24,267 nucleotides of DNA, taken from contig JBLNDI010000111.1 of the NCBI GenBank assembly GCA_050261495.1, positions 1 through 24,267 on the forward strand, written 5' to 3'. Positions within the stretch are counted from its first letter, which is position 1, and each line of letters begins with the position of its first letter. Of this stretch, positions 8,601 through 14,305 are shown in pieces. Source of the stretch: JBMNKL01 sp050261495 (lineage in GTDB: Bacteria > Bacillota > Clostridia > Acetivibrionales > DTU013). The notes under the pieces are model-generated. The model made no database searches, was not told the DNA's origin, and saw only the letters and a program-made list of their open reading frames with translations. A program made the position numbers and the translations under genes.

Positions 8601-8801
8601 AACCAACAGCACCTTGTCCGACAGCCCGTTCTTTTCCAGGCATTCAACCAGCGAGTCCTTCACCGCATGGCAGTTGGAGGAAATGCAGCCGGCTCCTGAA
8701 CATATAAGTATTTTGTATTTCTTGCCACTAAGTTTCTTTTGATATCCATCCCTGATCTTCAGCAGATCGGCACGGCTTTTTATCCTTGTTACCTGTCCCA
8801 T
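5670..8801 (-). CDS. hydB: HydB (NuoF-like) fused to a GltD/NfnB-like FAD-NADPH module
   Basis: This protein has 1043 residues, whereas ordinary HydB has about 600. Residues 1-120 form a thioredoxin-like [2Fe-2S] domain (Cys 34, 39, 71, 75 region). Residues 130-460 are the NuoF FMN/NADH domain (GRGGAGFPTG at 198-207, GAGAFVCGEETAL at 311-323). Cys 488, 491, 494 and 534 bind the NuoF [4Fe-4S] cluster. At about 575 the usual C-terminal ferredoxin domain is replaced by a Fer4_20/GltD module: CQNACPAG (577-584), CGRVCTHECESKC (616-628), FAD motif GAGPSG (674-679), and NAD(P) motif GGGNTAIDAA (804-813) followed by YRR (828-830) and MPA (835-837), a signature usually associated with NADPH. The extreme C-terminus is RCLRCDRRC. 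The ribosome binding site AGGAGGAGGG precedes the ATG. The complex probably links H2, ferredoxin, NADH and possibly NADPH (inference). Confidence 0.93.
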   Translation of the reverse strand: MGQVTRIKSRADLLKIRDGYQKKLSGKKYKILICSGAGCISSNCHAVKDSLVECLEKNGLSDKVLLVETGCIGTCDLGPVMVVKNLDAANGEEERKSVFYTKLAAKDIPGIVESHLVQGVIRMDKTYFDNKLGCNVPYIEDIDYFKRQVKIALRNCGSIDYDSLEEYIANDGYMAISKVLDEYTPQEVVDEIKKSGLRGRGGAGFPTGIKLESGMKAVSADKYLVCNADEGDPGAFMDRSILEGDPHSVIEGMMIEGFAIGARKGYVYVRAEYPLAVERLDMAIRNAREAGLLGKNILGKGFDFDIEIRIGAGAFVCGEETALMASIEGERGEPRQKPPFPFQKGLFGKPTIINNVETIANIPPIILKGGDWFAGIGTDNSKGTKVFALAGSINNTGIVEVPMGMTLGEVVFDIGGGIRKNKDFKAAQTGGPSGGCITKENLNTPMDYESLTKLGAIMGSGGLIAMDEDTCMVDMARFFMEFIQDESCGKCVPCRLGTKRMLDILERITRGEGQEGDIETLIELGSMIKEAAICGLGQTAPNPVLSMINNFREEFEEHIRYKYCRAGVCADMFISPCQNACPAGVNVPGYVALVAAGRLRDAYNLIRKENPFPAVCGRVCTHECESKCRRSQLDEPVAIKDLKRHIADYVLKHEEQPYMDVIFPKKNKSVGIIGAGPSGLTCAYYLARLGYDVDVYEAQPVAGGVLAFGIPEYRLPKEVLKREIKLIEQVGVKIHLNTEIGRDRSFYSIRSSHDAIYIATGTQFSNKINIPGEDLKGVYHGLDFLRDVNLGGDVKIGDTVAVIGGGNTAIDAARTAIRLGAKEVTVLYRRLIEDMPADKREVLDAMEEGIKIVPLVAPLRFIGKDRVREIECVKMKLEGFDSSGRRKPVPVPGSEFTIKVDMVIPAVSQYSDLPFINKDEVEVTQWGTFVTDRDTLMTKMKGVFAGGDVVRGSDTVIRAIADGKNAAKAIDRYLGGKGELNTGEDIDIPVANVEKEIVEHERFPMKKLAPEDRVQNFNEVEVGYHELNALAESMRCLRCDRRC

Positions 8802-8819
8802 GATATCCCTCCTCCTGCC

Positions 8820-9317
8820 TTAGTATTGATCCAGTATGCTGCGAATCTTGTCAGGGTTCACCTGCTTGTAGACTTTCCCGTTAATGGTCATGGCGGGCGC
8901 AAGACCGCAAGCGCCTATGCATCTCATGACTTCAAGCGAGAATTTGCCGTCTTTCGTAGTGCCTCCCATTTCTATTCCAAGCACTTCCCTGAGTTTTTCG
9001 ATGATTTTCTTGCCGCCCCTGACATAGCAGGCGGTTCCGAGACATACCCTTATCGTGTTCTCACCCTTCGGAACGGTTGAAAAAAATGAATAGAAAGAAA
9101 CGACTCCGCTGACCACCGACAGCGGCTTGCCAAGCTTTTCCGCAATAAATTGCTGCAACTTGAGCGGAAGATACCCAAAAATGCCTTGGGCCATATGCAG
9201 GATCTGGATAAGGCTGCCTTCCCTGTTCTTGTACTCTTCAATTATGGCAGCTATCCTGTCGTATTTTTCCTGCTCGGTTTCGTTCCTGCACTGGCATGCT
9301 TTCGAATGAACGCTCAT
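8820..9317 (-). CDS. hydC: HydC, NuoE-like [2Fe-2S] subunit of the trimeric hydrogenase
   Basis: A 165-residue NuoE-type protein. A helical N-terminal region (QEKYDRIAAIIEEYKNREG, then LIQILHMAQGIFGYLP) is followed by a thioredoxin-like fold with the [2Fe-2S] ligands Cys 92 and 97 (CLGTAC) and Cys 133 and 137 (CIGAC). It transfers electrons within HydABC next to the FMN of HydB. I chose the ATG at 9317 because AAGGAGG lies six bases upstream; the longer ORF (ATG at 9335) would start upstream of that ribosome binding site. It is the first gene of the operon, with 18 bp to hydB. Confidence 0.94.
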   Translation of the reverse strand: MSVHSKACQCRNETEQEKYDRIAAIIEEYKNREGSLIQILHMAQGIFGYLPLKLQQFIAEKLGKPLSVVSGVVSFYSFFSTVPKGENTIRVCLGTACYVRGGKKIIEKLREVLGIEMGGTTKDGKFSLEVMRCIGACGLAPAMTINGKVYKQVNPDKIRSILDQY

Positions 9318-9337
9318 GATAGGCCTCCTTAACATTT

Positions 9338-9366
9338 ATTGTATTACCCGTGGTTTTCTCACCCAA
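9338..9366 (-). promoter_or_regulatory. Possible proximal promoter of hydC
   Basis: On the minus strand, TTGGGT (9361-9366), a 17-nt spacer and TACAAT (9338-9343) would start transcription about 14 nt before the hydC ATG. The -35 match is mediocre, and the upstream promoter at 9767-9795 is much better. Confidence 0.3.
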
Positions 9367-9467
9367 TTCGCATAATTACGTCATTTTTTTAACAATCCTC
9401 CTTTGCATGTCTTGACTTCGTGTATTTCTTAACCGGTTGTCGATCCTAACCGGTTTTCCGTTTCGAT

Positions 9468-9614
9468 AACTACTTTGCTTTCGAGAACTACTTTGCTTAT
9501 TTTTTAACGATGTTCCGCCTAATAATTCGCCGCCGCCATATATACACCCCATACCCCCGGTTGATATACGTCGTCCTGCTGATATGCGCCGTCCTGTTGA
9601 TATGTGTCGTCCTG
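9468..9614. repeat. 18-bp tandem repeats in the hydC leader region
   Basis: Three 18-bp units, each of the form (T/C)TGATAT....CGTCCTG, lie head to tail at 9561-9578, 9579-9596 and 9597-9614. A second pair, sharing AACTACTTTGCTT at 9468-9480 and 9486-9498, has the same 18-bp period. The region lies between the distal promoter and hydC. An open frame crosses it on the minus strand (9376-9651) but has no ribosome binding site. The rest of 9336-9700 shows no gene I can support. Confidence 0.6.
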
Positions 9615-9707
9615 ATGCTGAAATTCTGTCACGAGTAAAAAGCTTGCACATAGTAAATCAAATGTTATGCGAACAAATAACTCTGCGGATAAATTATGCG
9701 TGTTATA

Positions 9708-9725
9708 TTGTTAATATTTTAACCA
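9708..9725. promoter_or_regulatory. Rex-like operator, box 1
   Basis: TTGTTAA, four bases, then TTAACCA: one mismatch to the Rex consensus TTGTTAA-N4-TTAACAA. It lies about 35-52 bp downstream of the predicted transcription start of hydCBA. Rex represses fermentation and hydrogenase genes when NADH is low relative to NAD+. Confidence 0.68.
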
Positions 9726-9730
9726 ATCTA

Positions 9731-9748
9731 TTGTTAATAAATTAACTA
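9731..9748. promoter_or_regulatory. Rex-like operator, box 2
   Basis: TTGTTAA, four bases, then TTAACTA: again a single mismatch to the Rex consensus. It starts 23 bp from box 1 (about two helical turns) and about 12-29 bp downstream of the predicted transcription start, so bound repressor would block the promoter or early elongation. Confidence 0.68.
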
Positions 9749-9766
9749 ATGTATTAGTTTAAAAAC

Positions 9767-9795
9767 ATTATAACACGCATCACTATTATTTTCAA
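9767..9795 (-). promoter_or_regulatory. Sigma-A promoter of hydCBA (distal)
   Basis: On the minus strand, TTGAAA (9790-9795), a 17-nt spacer and a perfect TATAAT (9767-9772). The predicted start is near 9760, giving a leader of about 440 nt before hydC that contains the two Rex-like boxes and the 18-bp repeats. Confidence 0.68.
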
Positions 9796-9890
9796 GCTTA
9801 AAAATCAGAATTTTAACAATCTTATGTATATATTTTAGTACATAAATTTTTATATAGAACAAACCTGGCTGAATTGATATTCCGATTTTA

Positions 9891-9905
9891 TCCCATAATA
9901 TGGGA
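9891..9905. other. 15-bp palindrome between hyd promoter and DUF1848 gene
   Basis: TCCCATAATATGGGA is a perfect palindrome around a central A. No T-run follows on the minus strand, so it is a poor terminator; an operator is possible. I see nothing else definite in 9796-10005. Confidence 0.4.
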
Positions 9906-10005
9906 GGCGCTTTGCTGCCTTTGCATTTATGAAACGTAATGGGCGCAAATCAAATGGAGCCAGTAACCCCCTTAACAGAACAAATGGATCTGAACTGCAT
10001 GCAGA

Positions 10006-10890
10006 TTATGTTGTTATCTTATCATTATCCCTGACCCGGCCAATCAGCAGTTCCCCTTGAGGATTGTGCTTTTTGATGTTATTGTTCACGGATATGTCGC
10101 TATAATTGGCATAGCAGTACACGCAGCCGTTCCTGCAGGTGTTGTACGCGCCAATATCGACGCTCTCATAACATCCGCAGGATTTGCGCTGGTTCTTGTC
10201 CTTTTTTATATCAAGACTATGTCCGTAAATACTCTCTATCAGTGCCTTGTCGATACAGCTCGCCTGCCCGATGCCGTATTTGGATAAAAATGAGCCCTCG
10301 CAGCAGGCCTTTACCGAAATACCGAAGTCTTTCGCAACGGCCGATATCATTTCGCCGGCCTCTATCATTTCATCCATGCTGATTTCCCGTAAAATATCCG
10401 TTTTCAACTTGGAATACATATCGACAAAACTAATAATGCACTGATCCGTATGCCTGCCAAGCTTGCTGCAGAGCCTTGAAAACTGTTCCCTGTGATAGGT
10501 GTAGTCGAACATGTCATTTATAATAATGGGGTCGTATCTCCAAACAATTTTATTTTTTCCTATCCTGTCACTTAGCGCGCGGAAAGTTTTTATGATCTCT
10601 TCCTTGTCACGCAGACCTCGTTCTATGGAATTGCCGTATGGCGTCACCGTGAATTGAAAATAGTACCTGTACCCCAGCCTGTCGATAGCATCAAGCTTGT
10701 CAAGCATGTTCAGCGGGTCCTTTGTCCAGAACACGATGCAATCGACTACATCGGGGGATAATACTACTTTCCTTACCTGTGCATGGTTCATCGGGTTTCT
10801 TGTAAAGACATATCCGGCATGCAGCCGGTTCAGCAGCCACCCGGAATAATACGCCGGAATATCTGTCCTTCGCGAAGCGCTCACTATCAT
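10006..10890 (-). CDS. DUF1848 family protein
   Basis: The protein has 294 residues and begins MIVSASRRTDIPAYYSGW, the typical DUF1848 opening. The body looks like a TIM-barrel-like fold: VFWTKDP at about 54-59, YYFQFTVTPYG at 76-86, WRYDPIIIN at 117-125. Near the C-terminus a cysteine cluster (Cys 238, 240, 252, 256, 259; C-x3-C-x2-C at the end, followed by Tyr and Ala) resembles the cluster-binding motif of radical SAM-like enzymes and presumably holds an Fe-S cluster. The function of the family is not established. The ATG at 10890 has a weak AGGG upstream. It lies 18 bp after the mtnA pseudogene and may belong to the same transcript. Confidence 0.85.
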   Translation of the reverse strand: MIVSASRRTDIPAYYSGWLLNRLHAGYVFTRNPMNHAQVRKVVLSPDVVDCIVFWTKDPLNMLDKLDAIDRLGYRYYFQFTVTPYGNSIERGLRDKEEIIKTFRALSDRIGKNKIVWRYDPIIINDMFDYTYHREQFSRLCSKLGRHTDQCIISFVDMYSKLKTDILREISMDEMIEAGEMISAVAKDFGISVKACCEGSFLSKYGIGQASCIDKALIESIYGHSLDIKKDKNQRKSCGCYESVDIGAYNTCRNGCVYCYANYSDISVNNNIKKHNPQGELLIGRVRDNDKITT

Positions 10891-10908
10891 GGTTTTAGCC
10901 CTTTTTTT

Positions 10909-11935
10909 CTATAAATTCAAAGCTTTTAAATGTTCGGCAAATGGCGGTCCAATAATGCCCCTCTCTGTGATAAATCCCGTAATAAGCACATGGTCGGTCA
11001 CATCGAATGCGGGATTGTATACTTTAACTCCGTCCGGCGCAGTCTGTTTTCCGAATCCCTTGGTTATTTCCTCGGGGCTCCGCTCTTCAATGATAATTTC
11101 ATTTCCTGTCGGAGTGTCCATATCAATAGAAGAAATAGGCGCCGCAACATAGAACGGTATGTTATGCACCCTTGCAAGTGCCGCCAATCCGTATGTTCCT
11201 ATCTTGTTGGCGGTATCGCCGTTAGCCCCGGTCACAACCGACAATCACAATGTCGATTTTACCCTGCTTCATCAAGTAAGCCGCCATATTATCAGCTATA
11301 AGCGTAACATCGACGCCCGCGTCCATCAGTTCATATGCGGTCAATCTCGCTCCCTGGAGGAGAGGCCTTGTTTCACACGCATAAACTTTTACGCGAACGC
11401 CCTGCTCCTGCGCCGCATAGATTGGAGCCAAAGCGGTTCCGTATTTCGCGGCTGCAAGACGCCCCGCATTGCAATGTGTAAGGACAGTCATTCCTTCTTT
11501 CAACAAGGCGGCTCCATTCACGCCTATTGCGCGGCAGGTATCAATATCTTCCCGGTAAATCCTTATAGCTTCTTCTTCCAGTAACCTCTTTATCTCCGAG
11601 ATATTCTTGCCCTTGTTTTTCCTGACCGTTTCCTCCATACGGTCCAACGACCGGAAAAGGTTGACCGCAGTCGGCCTGGATGATGTAAGGTATTCTTTGA
11701 TATCAAGGAATTGGGCATAGAAAGCGTCGAAATCATCTGCCTGTATTTCCTTCAGCCCCAACACGGCGCCGAAAGCAGCCGCATCGCCAATAGCCGGCGC
11801 TCCCCGGACCTCAAGCCGTTCTATTGCCTTCCGGCAGTCTTTTATGTTGTCGATATATAGCACGACTACCTCCGTCGGAAGCCTCGTTTAGTCGATTATT
11901 TTTAAAACACCATTCTCCCATTCAATTGTTTCCAT
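10909..11935 (-). pseudogene. mtnA: Methylthioribose-1-phosphate isomerase pseudogene, nonsense codon plus frameshift
   Basis: Conceptual translation from the ATG at 11935 reads METIEWENGVLKIID, then TAA at 11888-11890 where the family has Gln, then continues in frame TRLPTEVV...LYIDNIKDC. The body keeps RGAPAIG, the catalytic-Cys motif THCNAG, ETRPLLQGARLTAYEL and VGCDR. Near 11230-11236 the frame is lost: DR is followed by GANGDTANKIGTYG in another frame, and about 5 nt are missing relative to the DRIAANGDT motif. The remaining 110 residues (10909-11244) complete a full-length isomerase. The normal reaction is aldose-ketose isomerisation of 5-methylthioribose-1-phosphate (or 5-deoxyribose-1-phosphate in relatives) for salvage. 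Two separate lesions make a true pseudogene more likely than one sequencing error. It lies 30 bp after the membrane-protein gene. Confidence 0.88.
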
Positions 11936-11965
11936 ATCAATTCTTCGTTAAAATATTCTTGCAAC

Positions 11966-12838
11966 TTATGCTTGCACAGGTTCATTTACATTTTTAAATA
12001 TCAAAATCAAAGATACAATTGCCAACAGCCCAAACAAAGACGTCATAACAATCAGTGGAAGAGCTCCTTCTATTCCGGCCAGGTTCATTGAAATTCCCTT
12101 TGATAAAAGCGCGGCCATTATCAAAGCATTGGTGACCGTCGCGATTGGCGCCAAAATATAACCAAACGGCTTCTTCTTTATCAAAAGCAACCCTGAAAGG
12201 AAAATCCCGGGCAGAAAGAATGCCAGGTCAAATGCTTGAACCGTCAGCGTAGTGCCATGTTCCACTTCCAAAGGTACAGAGCCATCAATGAGCGTAGGTA
12301 TGACTCTGGCAAGCCACAACAATCCTATCATTGCCGTAGAGAATATCAGGTAGCCTCCTGCAAACCTAACCGGCAATTTATCACTGAAATAAGAACTCAT
12401 TTTTTCAATATCGGGTACCGGCAAAGTCAAAACAAATGCAAAGAAACTTGCCGACATAAGCACTACATATGCCAAAAACAGCTTGTTATACATTGCAATA
12501 AATGTATACATCATATATGTAATTAAAAAATAACCCAATGTTCCACTTAGAAGCAGCCTTCCTTTTATCAAACCTTTTCTTGCCAGAAAGAGCGAGATGA
12601 TGAGAATCGGGATTCCTACGCACAATGTCACAATATCCTGCGATATGGCCTGCAGAGCTCCGAATACGGAATTTTTGCCATATATTCCTTTACCGTAAAT
12701 GGTTATTGTTTGACCGTGTATTGACGTAAAATTATATTCTCCGGGACCTTGTTTTGAAAAAATTCCACATATCGCTGCAATCAATGACAGAACAGCAATG
12801 CACAGTACCAGCAAACTTATAGTTTTTCTAAATTTCAT
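11966..12838 (-). CDS. Unrecognised polytopic membrane protein
   Basis: The protein has 290 residues and I do not recognise the family. It starts with a hydrophobic helix (ISLLVLCIAVLSLIAAICGIF, about 7-27), followed by an extracytoplasmic-looking segment of about 40 residues (QGPGEYNFTSIHGQTITIYG...), then about seven more hydrophobic segments, for example near 70-86, 96-112, 118-140, 160-180, 205-222, 230-246 and 262-284. No catalytic motif is obvious. The ATG at 12838 is preceded by AGGAGG about ten bases upstream. It is co-directional with the mtnA pseudogene and DUF1848 genes with short gaps, so the three may form one transcription unit. Confidence 0.7.
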   Translation of the reverse strand: MKFRKTISLLVLCIAVLSLIAAICGIFSKQGPGEYNFTSIHGQTITIYGKGIYGKNSVFGALQAISQDIVTLCVGIPILIISLFLARKGLIKGRLLLSGTLGYFLITYMMYTFIAMYNKLFLAYVVLMSASFFAFVLTLPVPDIEKMSSYFSDKLPVRFAGGYLIFSTAMIGLLWLARVIPTLIDGSVPLEVEHGTTLTVQAFDLAFFLPGIFLSGLLLIKKKPFGYILAPIATVTNALIMAALLSKGISMNLAGIEGALPLIVMTSLFGLLAIVSLILIFKNVNEPVQA

Positions 12839-12971
12839 GTCCCGAATACCTCCTGCGAATTCGCTTAATGACTATTGCCATTGTACCACACTTAATAATA
12901 TTTTAATAATATTTTGATAATATTATGTGGGCTTGATTAAGCAAAACCTTTACATTTTTTAGTTATCCTTC

Positions 12972-13143
12972 GGTGGATCCCGTTTTGATTTTTTCGTGGA
13001 AACGGATACGGACAAAGTGCTGATAGAAGTAAAAGGAGTAACGCTGGAGACCGGCAATGTCGCCATGTTCCCCGACGCTCCGACCGCAAGCATTTCATTA
13101 ATTTTATTTCGGCTATCGGCAACAAAGCAATAAAAGCCATGTA
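12972..13143 (+). pseudogene. sfsA: sfsA remnant (sugar fermentation stimulation protein fragment)
   Basis: The + strand reads GGSRFDFFVETDTDK, then VLIEVKGVTLETGN, then VAMFPDAPT. This is the conserved SRFDF / EVKGVTLE / FPDAPT core of SfsA. After PDAPT the frame breaks; shifting frame recovers RKHFINFISAIGNKAIKAM and a TAG stop at 13141-13143. Upstream the frame hits a stop at 12960 and no N-terminal domain is found. Only about 57 codons of a roughly 230-residue protein remain. The rest of the 12839-13285 gap holds AT-rich repeats near 12893-12926 and the promoter region of the next gene. Confidence 0.72.
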
Positions 13144-13160
13144 GAAGGAAATTCGATATT

Positions 13161-13172
13161 AGTGCATGCACT
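13161..13172. promoter_or_regulatory. 12-bp palindrome upstream of the PAS-HTH regulator
   Basis: AGTGCATGCACT is a perfect palindrome about 32 bp upstream of the -35 element of the regulator's promoter. It is a candidate operator; no binding protein can be assigned. Confidence 0.35.
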
Positions 13173-13203
13173 TAAAACCGGAAAATTTTTTGTTAGTTTT
13201 ATA

Positions 13204-13232
13204 TTTACAAATTCAAAACTATGTGATATAAA
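13204..13232 (+). promoter_or_regulatory. Sigma-A promoter of the PAS-HTH regulator gene
   Basis: TTTACA (13204-13209), a 17-nt spacer and TATAAA (13227-13232) lie about 55 bp before the ATG at 13286. Confidence 0.55.
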
Positions 13233-13240
13233 TTAATTAG

Positions 13241-13259
13241 CTAACTAAAAGACAGTTAG
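13241..13259. promoter_or_regulatory. Inverted repeat at the start of the regulator transcript
   Basis: CTAACT (13241-13246) and AGTTAG (13254-13259) are separated by seven bases, just after the -10 element. The position suits an autoregulatory operator; this is inference. Confidence 0.4.
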
Positions 13260-13285
13260 ATTAAAAAAAGTAGAAGAGGTTGCAA

Positions 13286-13963
13286 ATGAAAACAATCTAT
13301 GATGAAATGCCTTTTTTTAAACAACTTCTTGATATGCTTGAACAGCAGTTGGGAAGAAAAACAGAAATCGTCTTACACGACCTTACTGCTGATTATAATC
13401 ATACCATTGTTGACATTCGTAATGGACATATCACAAATCGAAAAGTAGGTGATTGCGGAAGCAATATTGGATTACAGGTTTTGTCGGGCAAAGTTAAAAA
13501 TGGCGATAAATATGGTTATATTACTCATACAAAAAATTCCTTAATTTTAAAATCCTCAACACTTTTTATAAAAGATGATGAAGGAAAAGTAATTGGTTCT
13601 TTATGTATAAATCAAGACATAACGAAGACCGTGGAATTTGAACAGTATCTAAGTGAACATAATCAATATTTCTTAAACAAACCTCAGGGAGAAAAGAACC
13701 AGAATAATGGGAAGGAGATATTTGTTAATAATGTAAATGAACTTATGGACCATTTGCTGCAAGACGCCCTGAATGATGTCGGTAAGCCGGTTAATACCAT
13801 GGACAAAGAAGATAAGATGAAGTTTTTGAAATACCTTGACGACAGAGGAGCATTCATTATTACTAAAGCCGGCGAAAAAGCTTGCGATTTTTTAGGAATA
13901 TCGAAATATACTCTTTATAATTATTTGGACATAATTAGAAATGAACGAGAAAAAGAAAAATAA
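13286..13963 (+). CDS. YheO/DauR-like transcriptional regulator (PAS + HTH)
   Basis: The protein has 225 residues. Residues about 5-120 match the YheO-type PAS-like domain (EMPFFKQLLDMLEQQLG, then EIVLHDLT, then a hydrophobic strand ending in GSLCINQDIT). A charged linker follows, then a C-terminal helix-turn-helix (about 165-222) with GAFIITKAGEKACDFLG and ISKYTLYNYLDIIRNE, the HTH_22 pattern. Members such as DauR regulate amino acid catabolism. I chose ATG 13286: GAGGT sits upstream, while a TTG at 13280 overlaps that ribosome binding site. It precedes the sugar operon on the same strand, so it is the obvious candidate regulator of it, but no operator is proven. Confidence 0.82.
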   Translation: MKTIYDEMPFFKQLLDMLEQQLGRKTEIVLHDLTADYNHTIVDIRNGHITNRKVGDCGSNIGLQVLSGKVKNGDKYGYITHTKNSLILKSSTLFIKDDEGKVIGSLCINQDITKTVEFEQYLSEHNQYFLNKPQGEKNQNNGKEIFVNNVNELMDHLLQDALNDVGKPVNTMDKEDKMKFLKYLDDRGAFIITKAGEKACDFLGISKYTLYNYLDIIRNEREKEK

Positions 13964-14156
13964 AGTATTTTCCTGATATGTCTAGTTAAATTGGGTTCAA
14001 GCTTTAGTAAACCGCCCTTTGTATTTGATAGAAAATGGGGGTGTTTGTTAGGGTATATTTTTTCTTCTATCGACTTCATGGATATATTTAACATATTAAG
14101 AATTAAATGGTACATATTGATATTCCCATATAACTTTTAATGTAAAATTGCGAAGC

Positions 14157-14239
14157 CATGAATTTCTACTTGAATATTTTTGGCGCCGTGTGATGAAAAA
14201 CTGAATATTTTGGAAGCAAGCCGTGAGAAATTCAGCATG
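14157..14239. promoter_or_regulatory. Direct and inverted repeats upstream of the sugar operon
   Basis: TGAATATTTT followed by TGG occurs at 14171-14183 and, with one T fewer, at 14202-14213, each followed by GCCGTG (14185-14190 and 14220-14225). The block is bracketed by CATGAATTTCT (14157-14167) and a loose inverted copy AGAAATTCAGCATG (14226-14239). This is a candidate operator. No convincing -35/-10 pair was found between it and the ATG; TATAAA at 14265 is the best -10. The remainder of 13964-14305 has T-rich sequence near 14065 that may end the regulator transcript. Confidence 0.4.
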
Positions 14240-14305
14240 AATGTAAATAGTAGAAACAGCCTAGTATAAATTATCATAATACAAGTAATACAAGGAGGGT
14301 TTTAA

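Larger units (their letters stand above)
9696..9780. promoter_or_regulatory. Large inverted repeat enclosing the Rex-like boxes
   Basis: A perfect 12-bp inverted repeat, ATGCGTGTTATA at 9696-9707 and its complement at 9769-9780, continues inward with one mismatch and then TGTT. It frames both Rex-like boxes, and its right arm covers the -10 element of the distal hyd promoter. Confidence 0.6.

Noticed and set aside
9376..9651. Open frame of 91 codons on the minus strand between the Rex boxes and hydC
   Set aside because: No ribosome binding site, Arg/Ser/Gly-rich product built largely from 18-bp DNA repeats, and no family resemblance. More likely non-coding leader.
9891..9905. Palindrome as a terminator of the DUF1848 transcript
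   Set aside because: No T-run follows it on the minus strand and it is about 100 bp past the stop codon; kept only as an unassigned palindrome.
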